A stretch of 64,000 bases of DNA from Oscillospiraceae bacterium. Its GTDB lineage: Bacteria > Bacillota > Clostridia > Oscillospirales > Acutalibacteraceae. The position numbers and the translations under genes are program-made. The stretch is taken from positions 522,127 through 586,126 of the forward strand of contig SVOY01000001.1 of the NCBI GenBank assembly GCA_015066105.1, in the 5' to 3' direction. A model generated the notes under the pieces. That model had not been told where the DNA came from and ran no database searches. It saw nothing but the letters and a program-made list of their open reading frames with translations. Below are positions 17,752 through 26,160 of the stretch, piece by piece; positions within the stretch are counted from its first letter, which is position 1, and the number at the start of each line of letters is the position of its first letter.

Positions 17752-17961
17752 TTATATATTTCTGATTTCTTCGGGCTCGAAGATTTCAAGCTTGCCTGCA
17801 ATGAACTCATCGAGCGCATAGGAAACGGCCTTTTCCGTTCCGCATTTTTCATTAAGCTCGGGTGTTTCGGCAATTTCTCTTGCTCTTTTTGCTACTGCGG
17901 TAACAAGTGAGTAGCGGCTTGTGTTGTCTTTGAGTAATTCTCTTAAATCGGGATTAAGCAT
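17752..17961 (-). CDS. rpoZ: RNA polymerase omega subunit
   Basis: 69 residues, matching omega: NPDLRELL, then SRYSLVTAVAKRAREIAE, where the conserved arginine and lysine help fold the beta' subunit, and KAVSYALDEFIAGKLEI. It overlaps gmk by eight bases, the usual gmk-rpoZ coupling. Confidence 0.95.
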   Translation of the reverse strand: MLNPDLRELLKDNTSRYSLVTAVAKRAREIAETPELNEKCGTEKAVSYALDEFIAGKLEIFEPEEIRNI

Positions 17962-18568
17962 TTGTTATTACCTCGCTTATTTTATTTTTCATTTTTGATA
18001 TTTCAAGCTGTCCTGCTCTGATTATTGACATAACATCGCTGACAGCATCTTCTAAAACGGAATTTTCGATAATATAATCGTATTCTTCGGCTCTTCTGAG
18101 CTCTGTAAGGGCAATCTGCATTCTTTCCTTAATTGCCTCGTCAGAATCTGTTGCGCGGTTTCTCAGGCGGCTTTCAAGCACCTGCATTGAGGGCGGCACA
18201 ATAAAAATCTTTTTTGCCTCGGGGAATATTTTTTTGACATTCCCTCCGCCTTCAACCTCGATAATAAGTATTACGATTTTTCCCTCTTTAAGCTTGTCCT
18301 TTACGGGCTTGATGGGGGTGCCGTAAAAATTGGAGCCGTAGGTTGCGTATTCAAGCATATCGCCGTTTTCTATGTGCTTTCTGAACTCGTCAACGGAAAC
18401 GTAAAAGTAATTTACGCCCTCTTTTTCACCGGGTCTCATTGCCCTTGTTGTCATTGAAACGGAAAGCATTGCCTTATCACCAAGCTGTTCAAGCACCTTT
18501 GAAATTACGGTATCCTTACCGCAGCCCGAGGGTGCCGAAACAACCAGAAGAAGTCCTTCATTATTCAT
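17954..18568 (-). CDS. gmk: Guanylate kinase
   Basis: 204 residues. P-loop [10 protein letters not shown] at the N-terminus, GMP-binding [29 protein letters not shown], and lid arginines in RLRNRATDS. It phosphorylates GMP to GDP. The ATG at 18568 has AGG nine bases upstream; a GTG two codons earlier is too near the site. The start overlaps the end of remA by eight bases. Confidence 0.96.
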   Translation of the reverse strand: MNNEGLLLVVSAPSGCGKDTVISKVLEQLGDKAMLSVSMTTRAMRPGEKEGVNYFYVSVDEFRKHIENGDMLEYATYGSNFYGTPIKPVKDKLKEGKIVILIIEVEGGGNVKKIFPEAKKIFIVPPSMQVLESRLRNRATDSDEAIKERMQIALTELRRAEEYDYIIENSVLEDAVSDVMSIIRAGQLEISKMKNKISEVITNA

Positions 18569-18830
18569 CGTCACATTCCTCCCCTATATCGCCGTGCTCG
18601 CTGTCAAGCCTGTTGGCAACGGTTTCACACTGAAGATAAGTAAGAATGACGTGGTCACTGTCCATTATAATAACAGCTCTTGTGCGCCTGCCCTGAGTTG
18701 CATCAATAAGGGTGCCGCGTTCTTTACATTCCTGTATAAGTCTTTTTATCGGTGCGGAATCGGGACTGACTATTGCCACAAGTCGTTGGGCGTTTATCAT
18801 ATTGCCGAAACCGATATTCAAAAGCTTCAT
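18561..18830 (-). CDS. remA: RemA-like DNA-binding regulator (DUF370)
   Basis: 89 residues matching Rem[28 protein letters not shown], then [18 protein letters not shown]. In Bacillus RemA assembles into an arc and activates biofilm-matrix and osmoprotection genes. In Clostridia its targets are not well known. The order yicC-remA-gmk-rpoZ is conserved across Firmicutes. Confidence 0.93.
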   Translation of the reverse strand: MKLLNIGFGNMINAQRLVAIVSPDSAPIKRLIQECKERGTLIDATQGRRTRAVIIMDSDHVILTYLQCETVANRLDSEHGDIGEECDDE

Positions 18831-18844
18831 TTTAACACTCCGTT

Positions 18845-19723
18845 TTATTCGATATTCTGTACCTGCTCGCGGATTTTTTCAACCTCGGCCTTGATGTCAA
18901 TCACCTTGCGTGCAATTTCAACATCCTGGGCCTTTGAGCCTATGGTATTTGCCTCGCGGTTGAATTCCTGAACAAGGAAATCCATTTTTCTGCCGATTGC
19001 CGCCTCGCTTTTCATAAACTCATGCATCTGGTCAATGTGGCTTCTGAGTCTTACCGTTTCCTCTGCAACGGCAATTTTATCGGCATAAATGGCGGCCTCC
19101 GTAAGGAGCCTCTGCTCGTCAACCTGAACATCTGAAAGAACGCTCTTCATTCTTTCAAGGAGCTTGGCGTTATATTCAATAACCGTACGGGGTGACCTTG
19201 CTTCAATGAAGGAGACATTTTCGAGTATTGTATCACAGCGTGAGAGAATATCGTTTTTAAGCTTTTCGCCTTCCTTTTCACGCATATTTACAAAGGACTC
19301 AACGGCAAGCGAAGCAACCGTGCTCACTGCGTTCCAGATGATTTCCTCATCGGCCTCACTCTTGTGAACGGAGAAGATATCGTGATTTCTTGCAACTGCG
19401 GCTACGGTCACATCATCGGTAAGGCCGTAAACATCGCCTATTTCCTTAAGGGCGTCAATATAACCCTTTGCAAGGGAATGATTGAGCTTTACAATACATT
19501 CCTCGGCCTCCTGAGCCTCAATCTGAACATAACATTCAATTTTGCCGCGGGTTACCCTTGACTGAACAAAGCCCTTGAGCTTTTCTTCAAGAAAGCCGTA
19601 GTTACGGGGTACTCTGCAGGAAAAATCAAAATATCTGTGATTTACGCTTTTTATTTCAACGGTTACGGCAATTCCGTCAACAGTTTCCTGTGCTCTGCCG
19701 AAACCTGTCATACTCCTTATCAT
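18845..19723 (-). CDS. YicC/YloC family endoribonuclease
   Basis: 292 residues, the normal family length. The N-terminus [11 protein letters not shown] and the internal [11 protein letters not shown] are diagnostic; the C-terminus ends with [20 protein letters not shown], containing acidic and Asn/Arg residues tied to metal-dependent RNA cleavage. Family members are endoribonucleases acting on small RNA or mRNA. It is the first gene after the perfect promoter at 19790-19818. Confidence 0.93.
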   Translation of the reverse strand: MIRSMTGFGRAQETVDGIAVTVEIKSVNHRYFDFSCRVPRNYGFLEEKLKGFVQSRVTRGKIECYVQIEAQEAEECIVKLNHSLAKGYIDALKEIGDVYGLTDDVTVAAVARNHDIFSVHKSEADEEIIWNAVSTVASLAVESFVNMREKEGEKLKNDILSRCDTILENVSFIEARSPRTVIEYNAKLLERMKSVLSDVQVDEQRLLTEAAIYADKIAVAEETVRLRSHIDQMHEFMKSEAAIGRKMDFLVQEFNREANTIGSKAQDVEIARKVIDIKAEVEKIREQVQNIE

Positions 19724-19789
19724 TTAAGGGTCCTCCTGTTTTTTGTTGATAATCCGAGCCTTTGGATTGAATTAAACTATATCTTATAA

Positions 19790-19818
19790 ATTATATATGC
19801 TTTTAAGTGTTTTGTCAA
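19790..19818 (-). promoter_or_regulatory. Perfect consensus sigma-A promoter of the yicC operon
   Basis: On the minus strand TTGACA (19813-19818), 17 bases, TATAAT (19790-19795), all twelve positions matching. The predicted mRNA start is near 19783, leaving a leader of about 60 bases before yicC. The -35 box begins just after the stop of the preceding gene. Confidence 0.9.
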
Positions 19819-19824
19819 ACATTA

Positions 19825-20163
19825 TCAGTGCTTTTTGCAGCAATTTCCCGTAAGAATAGAAGGTATATCGTTAAAATAGACTCCGTTTTCCTTTTCGAAG
19901 CTCATTTTATCGAGAATATCCGTGAATTCTCCGCCCTTGCAGTAGCCCATATAGCAGTTTTTGTTGCAGGCATAATTGAAGGCACTTTTTATAAGTCCCT
20001 CAACAAGATAAGTTCTGTCATCGTTGCAGGTGATTTCACAAACGTCTGCTCTGCTGCAGCTTAAAACAAGCTTACAGCTTCCGTAAGCCGCACCGTTTTC
20101 AAGTGCCTCAAAGTAAACCGTATCGGCACTTTCCGTATCAACCGTAGGTTTAAAGAAAATCAT
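19825..20163 (-). CDS. Cys-rich 112-residue protein of unknown function
   Basis: 112 residues with nine cysteines, including SCSRADVC, CNKNCYMGYCKGG and a CCKKH end. The C-terminal half (LIKSAFNYACNKNC..., then KMSFEKENGVYFNDI) recalls the final strand-helix part of a GNAT acetyltransferase fold, in a form lacking the usual acetyl-CoA loop. No signal peptide is visible, so it is probably cytoplasmic, with the cysteines possibly holding metal. It overlaps rluB by four bases, giving translational coupling. I do not recognise a function. Confidence 0.65.
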   Translation of the reverse strand: MIFFKPTVDTESADTVYFEALENGAAYGSCKLVLSCSRADVCEITCNDDRTYLVEGLIKSAFNYACNKNCYMGYCKGGEFTDILDKMSFEKENGVYFNDIPSILTGNCCKKH

Positions 20164-20903
20164 TTTTTCTTCCTCTCCATTCCTGCGGCTATCATAAGCT
20201 TTCTCACCTCGTCCTCGTTAAGTTCCCTGTAATCGCCCTGCTTGAGCATACCGAGCTTGATTGAGCCGATAGCCGTTCTTTTGAGCCTTGCAACCTCAAG
20301 GCCTACCTCCTCGCACATTTTTCTTATCTGACGGTTTCTGCCCTCATGAAGGATGATTTCAAGCACCACTCTGCCCTCTTCCTTTGTAACAACCCTTACC
20401 TCGCAGGGTGCGGTCATACGCTCGTCAATCATTATGCCCGTTGTTAGCCTTGTAATCTGGTCGTCGGTTATGCCGGGCCTTACGGTTACGCGGTAGGTTT
20501 TGGGCACGTGACGGGTGGGATGAGTCATTGCGTTTGCAAATTCTCCGTCGTTGGTGAAAAGGAGCATTCCCTCTGAGTCTCTGTCGAGTCTGCCCACGGG
20601 GTAAACTCTGCCCGGAACATCCTTTATAAGCTGAGCAACGCATTTTCTGTCCATTTCGTCGCTCATTGTTGTAATGAAGCCTCTGGGCTTATGAAGCATA
20701 ATATAGGTGTGGCTTTTCTGCTTGACGATTTTTTTGCCGCTTACGGTAACAGTGTCCCTTTTCGGGTTGATTTTGTCGCCGATGCTTGCCACGTTACCGT
20801 TAACCTTTACCTTACCCTGCTCAATAAGCTCCTCACTTTTTCTTCGAGAGGCAACGCCGCTTTCCGCAAGGAATTTCTGAAGCCTGACTTTACCGTCTGT
20901 CAT
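20160..20903 (-). CDS. rluB: 23S rRNA pseudouridine synthase B family
   Basis: 247 residues. S4 RNA-binding domain at 6-60 (RLQKFLAESGVASRRKSEELI), followed by the synthase domain with catalytic GRLDRDSEGMLLFTNDG and the LHEGRNRQIRKM motif. RluB-type enzymes modify helix 89 or nearby 23S rRNA positions; RluB, RluE and RluF are close relatives, so the exact base is an inference. Located between dacF and the Cys-rich gene, as in the ypu/rluB region of Bacillus. Confidence 0.92.
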   Translation of the reverse strand: MTDGKVRLQKFLAESGVASRRKSEELIEQGKVKVNGNVASIGDKINPKRDTVTVSGKKIVKQKSHTYIMLHKPRGFITTMSDEMDRKCVAQLIKDVPGRVYPVGRLDRDSEGMLLFTNDGEFANAMTHPTRHVPKTYRVTVRPGITDDQITRLTTGIMIDERMTAPCEVRVVTKEEGRVVLEIILHEGRNRQIRKMCEEVGLEVARLKRTAIGSIKLGMLKQGDYRELNEDEVRKLMIAAGMERKKK

Positions 20904-20909
20904 TTGAAT

Positions 20910-22052
20910 CTACCTTTCTTTTTTGAAAATGTTTATGAAATAATCGGCTATGCGCCGAAAAAACGTCGGCTTATAAATTACATAATCGGGAGAAATGTCT
21001 GCTTTTTCGAAAGAGACAACGTTGCTTTCGCCGATTTTTACGCCGTTCTGATATATTATTATTCTGCCGATTGCGTCCCCCTCGTTTACCGGGGCGTAAA
21101 GAATTTTACTGCACAGCACCTTTGCCGTTATTTTACTGCCCTTCAGGGCAGTTACCGTCAGGTCCTCGCAAGCACCGAGGCTGATAACAGCACTGTCGGA
21201 GCCCCTTACGGCAATTTCATCGGGGAAATTCAATTCGGGCGTCACTTTTTCATAAAGCGAATAGCCGTACCCGTAAAGCCTTTTGTGGTCATTCCAGTCA
21301 TCGGGTGCGTTAAGCGTAACCGCAACAAGAATTTTACCGTCACGCTCGCAGGCGCTTACAAGGCATCTTCCGCTTTTTTTGGTAAAGCCCGTTTTGATGC
21401 CGATTACTCCCTCGCAGGAGGAAAGCAAACGGTTATGGTTTGAAAAATATTTTGTGATTTTCGGCTCAATGTATTCTGCCTTATAGCTTTTTGCGCTGCA
21501 GATTTCACGGAAAAGGCTGTTTTTAATCGCACAGGCACCGAGCAGTGCCATATCATAGGCAGTGGTGTAGTGCTCATCAGCGTCAAGGCCCGAGGCGGTG
21601 ACAAAGCTTGTGTTTTTCATACCGATTTCGGCGGCCCTTTTATTCATAAGCTCGCTGAAAGCTTTTTCCGTTTTCGAAAAATGCTCGGCGGTAAGCAAGG
21701 CCGCATCGTTGCCCGATTCAAGGAGCATTGCATAGCATAAATCCCTGAGTGTAAGCCTGTCGCCCTTGTTGAAGCCTATAGCCGTGCCTTCAATGTAAGG
21801 CTTTTCATTCACCGTTACCGTATCATCAAGCCTGCCCGATTCAACCGCAATAAGGCTTGTCATAATTTTTGTTGTGCTTGCCATTGAACGCTTTTTGTAA
21901 GCATCCTTTTCATAAAGGATTTCAAGGGTATCGCCGTCAATGAGCACGGCACTTGATGCGCTTACCGTCGGCTCGTCTGCCGCAACGGCAACAAAGGTAA
22001 AAGTGAAAAGCAACAAAGAAATCAACGCAATTTTTCTTATTATAATTAACAA
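20910..22052 (-). CDS. D-alanyl-D-alanine carboxypeptidase (DacF/DacB type)
   Basis: About 380 residues. A signal peptide covers the N-terminal 25 residues. Active-site motifs are STTK (serine nucleophile), SGND and KTGFT, as in the S11 low-molecular-weight penicillin-binding proteins that trim peptidoglycan stem peptides; the C-terminal domain and amphipathic helix (RRIADYFINIF) attach it to the membrane. In Bacillus the relatives dacF and dacB act during spore cortex formation, and gerW lies immediately upstream. AGGTGG is five bases before the TTG at 22052, so that start is preferred over GTG 22061, which overlaps the ribosome site. The site is buried in a hairpin (22056-22088). Confidence 0.9.
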   Translation of the reverse strand: MLIIIRKIALISLLLFTFTFVAVAADEPTVSASSAVLIDGDTLEILYEKDAYKKRSMASTTKIMTSLIAVESGRLDDTVTVNEKPYIEGTAIGFNKGDRLTLRDLCYAMLLESGNDAALLTAEHFSKTEKAFSELMNKRAAEIGMKNTSFVTASGLDADEHYTTAYDMALLGACAIKNSLFREICSAKSYKAEYIEPKITKYFSNHNRLLSSCEGVIGIKTGFTKKSGRCLVSACERDGKILVAVTLNAPDDWNDHKRLYGYGYSLYEKVTPELNFPDEIAVRGSDSAVISLGACEDLTVTALKGSKITAKVLCSKILYAPVNEGDAIGRIIIYQNGVKIGESNVVSFEKADISPDYVIYKPTFFRRIADYFINIFKKER

Positions 22053-22055
22053 AGC

Positions 22056-22088
22056 AACCACCTGCCAATAAATAATATGCAGGCGGTT
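22056..22088 (-). promoter_or_regulatory. Hairpin sequestering the dacF ribosome site
   Basis: On the mRNA strand AACCGCCTGC pairs with GCAGGTGGTT over ten base pairs (one G-U) around a 13-base AU-rich loop. The right arm contains AGGTGG, the only good ribosome site for dacF, and the alternative GTG start. There is no T run after it, so a translational switch fits better than a terminator. Confidence 0.6.
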
Positions 22089-22110
22089 GTATTAAAATTA
22101 TTATTTAAAC

Positions 22111-22521
22111 TTATGCTTTGTTTTCCTCGGCTGCTGCGGGAGCTGCAGGCTCAGCCTTTGCTTTGTTGATAAAGCCGGTTACCTTGTCAAACATTTCGGG
22201 AACAAGGTTTACAACTCTTTCGGCTGCGTTGTCGTATGCCGTGATGTGCTTGAGGGTTACCTCACCACCGCTGATTACAAGGAAGGCAACGGGTGTGATT
22301 GTAACACCTGCTCCGCCTCCGCCGCCGAAAAGCTCCTTTGTGCTTTTTGAGGGGAAGTCTGCACCGCCCGATGCAAAGCCGTATGTAACCTTTGAAACGG
22401 GGATAATTGTTGTGCCGCCTTCAGCGTAAATTGCTTCGCCGATGATTGTGCTTGTATCTACAAGCTCACGGATTTTTTCGATTGTTGAAGTGAGGATTGC
22501 ACCTGCTGATTTTTCTGCCAT
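22111..22521 (-). CDS. gerW: GerW/YtfJ sporulation protein
   Basis: 136 residues. The pattern IIGEAIYAEGGTTIIPVSKVTYGFASGG, continuing into a glycine run and GVTITPVAFLVI, is diagnostic of Pfam Spore_YtfJ. The C-terminus is Ala/Glu-rich. In Bacillus GerW is needed for germination through L-alanine receptors. It sits between a DUF2953 gene and dacF. Confidence 0.93.
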   Translation of the reverse strand: MAEKSAGAILTSTIEKIRELVDTSTIIGEAIYAEGGTTIIPVSKVTYGFASGGADFPSKSTKELFGGGGGAGVTITPVAFLVISGGEVTLKHITAYDNAAERVVNLVPEMFDKVTGFINKAKAEPAAPAAAEENKA

Positions 22522-22539
22522 TTTATTTTCATCCTTTCA

Positions 22540-23235
22540 TTATGTTGCTGAGGTCTTGTTTTTATTTACTGACTGATTTTCGGGGGCCTTTTTCTTTGAG
22601 CCCTTGATAAAGGTGATAACCACGCCGAAAATAAGTCTTATTACCATAGCTATTGAGGCGTTGATGATTTTTCTTATGCAAAGGTGCATATCAAAAAGAA
22701 ATTCACCCTGAGTTCTGTTCGCAAGAAAATCCGTATCAACGTCAATATCGTATTTTTTTACAATATTGTTTGAGCAGATAAAGCCCATAAGCGGATAAAC
22801 CTTCTGACAGGTCTGTCCGTATTTTATTGCCGTTGAAGCCGCATCACCCGTTGCGACGGAAACGTAAAAATAAATTTCATCAAAAACCACGCTTTTAAAA
22901 AGCTTGCCGCCGTAAATTTTAAGTATCCTTACAAGGTTTGAAAGCACGGTCATCATTCCGTCATAGCCGTTGGCCTTGACCATTTCAAGTATGGGATTCG
23001 GCTTTTTCTCTTTAGGCTTGTCGTCCTTCGGCTTTTTTTCCTTTTCGGGCTTCGGCTCCTTGGGCGGCTTTTCTTTTTTCGGCTTTTCCTTAATCGGTAA
23101 AAGGTTAAGCTTTATAAAAAGATAGCGCACACTTACACGGATTTTATCATCGTAGCCGATTGTTATGTGAAAGGGAACTGAAAGAACGGCAACGAAAAAG
23201 GCAATTATGCCCAAAAGTATGTACAAAAATGTCAT
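22540..23235 (-). CDS. DUF2953 membrane protein (YtfI-like)
   Basis: 231 residues. One N-terminal membrane helix (about 3-22), then a Lys/Pro/Glu-rich linker at about 52-80, then a domain with FDEIYFYVSVATGDAAST and the C-terminal hydrophobic stretch IAMVIRLIFGVVITFI. DUF2953 genes are usually next to gerW, as here, which hints at a shared sporulation role; the function is unknown. Confidence 0.82.
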   Translation of the reverse strand: MTFLYILLGIIAFFVAVLSVPFHITIGYDDKIRVSVRYLFIKLNLLPIKEKPKKEKPPKEPKPEKEKKPKDDKPKEKKPNPILEMVKANGYDGMMTVLSNLVRILKIYGGKLFKSVVFDEIYFYVSVATGDAASTAIKYGQTCQKVYPLMGFICSNNIVKKYDIDVDTDFLANRTQGEFLFDMHLCIRKIINASIAMVIRLIFGVVITFIKGSKKKAPENQSVNKNKTSAT

Positions 23236-23268
23236 TCCTTCACTCCTTTCCCTATATTACACTATATT

Positions 23269-23862
23269 TTACTCTATATTTTCATTTTCGTCAACAGTTA
23301 ATTGCAAAAGGTTTTCAACATTTTCGCTGTTTTCGCTATCTTTTGCCTTTTCCCTTTGGGGAACGGGCGGCAAATCCTCAAGTGAGGAAAGAGAAAAGCA
23401 ACGCAAAAAGTCGGGCGTGGTGCCGTAAATCAGTGGTCTGCCCGGAAGCTCAAGCCTGCCCTTTTCTTCTATAAGCGATTTCTGGCAGAGGTTTGCTATA
23501 ACGCCCGAGCAGTCAACTCCCCTCACCTGCTCAACAAAGGCCTTGGTGACAGGCTGATTGTAGGCAATGATTGCAAGCACCTCAAAGGCCGCCTGGGATA
23601 AGGGTGTGTTCTTTTTAACCTCGATAACCGCCCTTATATTATCGGCATACTGCTTTTTGGTGCAAAGCTGATACTTGTTTTCAAGCTTCAGCAGGCAAAG
23701 ACCGCTTTCGGGCATATCGTATTTTTCCCTGAGAGTATGAAGTGCGTTTTCAATCGCAGTTTCATCGGTCTGAAGACCCTGGGCAAGTCTTTCAATTTCA
23801 ATGGGCTCGCCCGTGGCAAAAAGCACCGCCTCAAGGCAGGGTATCAATTCTTTATCAAGCAT
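23269..23862 (-). CDS. scpB: Segregation and condensation protein B
   Basis: 197 residues from the ATG at 23862, which has GGCGG eight bases upstream; longer readings run into scpA. Two winged-helix domains are visible, with LEAVLFATGEPIEIERLA, the central TPLSQAAFEVLAIIAYNQPVT and the RPLIYGTTPDFLR motif. ScpB dimers bind ScpA and so close the SMC condensin ring. It overlaps scpA by eight bases. Confidence 0.96.
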   Translation of the reverse strand: MLDKELIPCLEAVLFATGEPIEIERLAQGLQTDETAIENALHTLREKYDMPESGLCLLKLENKYQLCTKKQYADNIRAVIEVKKNTPLSQAAFEVLAIIAYNQPVTKAFVEQVRGVDCSGVIANLCQKSLIEEKGRLELPGRPLIYGTTPDFLRCFSLSSLEDLPPVPQREKAKDSENSENVENLLQLTVDENENIE

Positions 23863-24607
23863 TTTCATCACCGCCGTATTCAAATATAATGTCATCCGCG
23901 TTGAGCTCACCGGTCTGCAAAACCTCGGGGTTTTCGCCGTCGTCACTGACCTTGATTTTGTTTGCCTTCATAAGCTCAAGCATTGCAAGGAAGGTTGCAA
24001 CCATCTCCGAGCGCGATTTTGCATCGGTAAAAAAGTCTCTGAAGGAGCGGCGTCTGCCGCTTTTCAGCTTTGAAAAAATTCCGCTGATACGTGAGCCGAC
24101 AGAAACAATTTTCTTTGTTACAATGGCCGTAAAGGCCTCAATGGGCGGCGGCAGCTTTCTGTTACCTCTGCCCACGGCAGAAAGGTAAAACCTTATAAGC
24201 TCGTCGCTTTCGTGAAGCCGCTCGTACCCGGTGCTTTTTTCAAGCTCCATCGTGCTGCGGTAAAAGTGGTTGAAGCCGTCGCTCTGACCGGCAATTTTAC
24301 CCGCCATAATTTTACAGTCGCGGTATTCGATAAGCTCACCCGTAAGCTCCTTTTTAAGCTCCTGAGCCTCCTCATGAACGGGAAGAAGGGAAACCGACTT
24401 GATATAGACAAGCCTTGCCGCCATTTCAAGAAATTCGCTGGCAATTTCCATATCAGCCTCCTCCATCATACGCACATACTCAATGTACTGCTCAACAAGC
24501 TGGAAAATGGGGATATCGTTGATGTTAAGTTTATGTTTGTTTATAAGGTGTAAAAGCAGGTCCATCGGACCCTCAAAAACATCCAATTTATACTGTAATT
24601 TTTCCAT
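23855..24607 (-). CDS. scpA: Segregation and condensation protein A (kleisin)
   Basis: 250 residues. The N-terminal helical domain reads LDVFEGPMDLLLHLINKHKLNINDIPI, which is diagnostic; the C-terminal winged helix (about 180-240) contacts the SMC head. ScpA bridges SMC and ScpB in chromosome condensation. It is preceded by an M50 protease gene and coupled to scpB. Confidence 0.96.
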   Translation of the reverse strand: MEKLQYKLDVFEGPMDLLLHLINKHKLNINDIPIFQLVEQYIEYVRMMEEADMEIASEFLEMAARLVYIKSVSLLPVHEEAQELKKELTGELIEYRDCKIMAGKIAGQSDGFNHFYRSTMELEKSTGYERLHESDELIRFYLSAVGRGNRKLPPPIEAFTAIVTKKIVSVGSRISGIFSKLKSGRRRSFRDFFTDAKSRSEMVATFLAMLELMKANKIKVSDDGENPEVLQTGELNADDIIFEYGGDENA

Positions 24608-24623
24608 ATAGCACCGTAAAATC

Positions 24624-25307
24624 TTAATTTATAAAGCTGAAGGGAAAAGATACCGCAAAGTCAATTCCGCTCAAAAGGAAGCTTGAAAGGGTTGAGATTA
24701 CGCCGTCAAGTGCGCCCGTGAGAACAAGCACGATAAACACAAGGCCAATCTGTCTTTCATACTGCATAACCTTGAAATAATATCTGTCCGGCAGAACAAC
24801 GCTGAGTATTCTTGAGCCGTCAAGGGGCGGCACGGGAAGAAGGTTGAAAACCGCAAGGGACACATTACAGCTTGCGCCGAGTGAGCACACAACGGCAAGA
24901 TTACCCGTAAAGGTGCCCTCATAAGCGTTGCCCGTTACTGCAAGAATGTTGAAAAGAAGCACAAAAATTGCGGCAAGCACAATGTTTGAGGCGGGACCTG
25001 CAAGGGCAACGAGTGCCATATTGCGCTTTCTGTGCTCGGGTCTGAAGCTGAGAACACTCACGGGAACGGCCTTGGCGTAGCCTATACCCGTAAGCAGGCT
25101 GAGAAGCAGACCGAAGGGGTCAATGTGCGCAACGGGGTTGAGAGTAAGTCTGCCCATATTCTTTGCCGTGCGGTCACCGAGCTTATAGGCAACGTAGCCG
25201 TGGGCATATTCGTGGACGGGCAGAAAAAGCAGTATAATCATCAGCCTTATACCGATTTTCAACACTGTCATATATGAAAAGCCTTCTCTGAACAAATCAA
25301 ATATCAT
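24624..25307 (-). CDS. Site-2-protease family membrane metalloprotease (M50)
   Basis: 227 residues. HEYAHGYVAYKLGD gives the zinc histidines and catalytic glutamate; NPVAHIDPFG and NLLPVPPLDGSRIL are the other family motifs, the last carrying the third zinc ligand (Asp). Four to six hydrophobic helices make it integral to the membrane. Relatives cleave inside membranes, though this compact type without a PDZ domain has no known substrate. The ATG at 25307 lies within the prmC end, giving an 11-base overlap. Confidence 0.9.
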   Translation of the reverse strand: MIFDLFREGFSYMTVLKIGIRLMIILLFLPVHEYAHGYVAYKLGDRTAKNMGRLTLNPVAHIDPFGLLLSLLTGIGYAKAVPVSVLSFRPEHRKRNMALVALAGPASNIVLAAIFVLLFNILAVTGNAYEGTFTGNLAVVCSLGASCNVSLAVFNLLPVPPLDGSRILSVVLPDRYYFKVMQYERQIGLVFIVLVLTGALDGVISTLSSFLLSGIDFAVSFPFSFIN

Positions 25308-26160
25308 TGTAGGGTTTCTTCCTTCCTTTAACAATTCTGTCAAGATTATTATAATCTTTTATCACACGGCTGTCAAAGCCGATTTTATCAAGCATTCCGC
25401 TCACCGCTTCACCCTGGTCTTCACCGATTTCAAAAAAGAATTCGCCGTCAGCCTTTAGCTTTTTTGACCATTTACTTATAATCACGCGGTAAAAATCAAG
25501 GCCGTCCTCTCCCCCGTCAAGGGCCATTTGCGGCTCGAAGGTGACCTCCTTTTGCAGTAAAGGCACCTCGTCGCTTCTGATATAGGGAGGGTTGCTTATA
25601 ATCAAATCAGCATCGGGATAGGCTTCAAAGGAGCTTACGTTGAGCACATCACCCCTGATAATTGTATAAAAGGTATCCTTCATATGCTTTGAAGCGTTTT
25701 TCATAAGATAAAAAAGTGCCCTTTCGCTTTTTTCAACAAGAAAAACGTCAATATCGGGACATTCCTTTTTCAGGACTATGCCTATACAGCCGCTGCCCGA
25801 GCATAAATCGTAAACAACGGCATTCTTTTTATTTTTAAGCGCCTGCACAGCTTTTTCGCAAAGCAGCTCGGTTTCGGGCCTTGGTATAAGCACACCCTCG
25901 CCTACCTCAAAGCTTCTGCCCATAAAGTCCCATCTGCCGATAAGATACTGCAAGGGCTCGCCGCAGGCACGTTTTCGGCAAAGCTCAGAAAGCTTGACGG
26001 AAATATCGCCGTCAACCTCATCGTTGCAGCGGATGAACAAATCCGAATCGGAAAAGCCGAGGGTATCGCAAAGAAGAACACGGGCCTCAAAGGCCGGTGA
26101 ATCAATGCCGTCAGCCTCAAGCCTGTCTTTAACGGCTTTGTATAACTGATTTACTGTCAT
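25297..26160 (-). CDS. prmC: Release factor glutamine methyltransferase
   Basis: 287 residues. An N-terminal helical domain is followed by a SAM-binding fold with YDLCSGSGCIGIVL and the diagnostic ISNPPYIRSDEV, where NPPY holds the glutamine of the release-factor GGQ motif. It methylates RF1 and RF2. It overlaps the DUF1385 gene by four bases (ATGA), so the two are coupled; prfA, often adjacent, is not. Confidence 0.95.
   Translation of the reverse strand: MTVNQLYKAVKDRLEADGIDSPAFEARVLLCDTLGFSDSDLFIRCNDEVDGDISVKLSELCRKRACGEPLQYLIGRWDFMGRSFEVGEGVLIPRPETELLCEKAVQALKNKKNAVVYDLCSGSGCIGIVLKKECPDIDVFLVEKSERALFYLMKNASKHMKDTFYTIIRGDVLNVSSFEAYPDADLIISNPPYIRSDEVPLLQKEVTFEPQMALDGGEDGLDFYRVIISKWSKKLKADGEFFFEIGEDQGEAVSGMLDKIGFDSRVIKDYNNLDRIVKGRKKPYNDI

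Noticed and set aside
20691-21443. 250-codon frame on the plus strand
   Set aside because: Antisense to rluB and dacF, both with intact active sites.
22056-22088. Hairpin before dacF read as a terminator
   Set aside because: No T tract follows and the stem includes the ribosome site, so sequestration explains it better.
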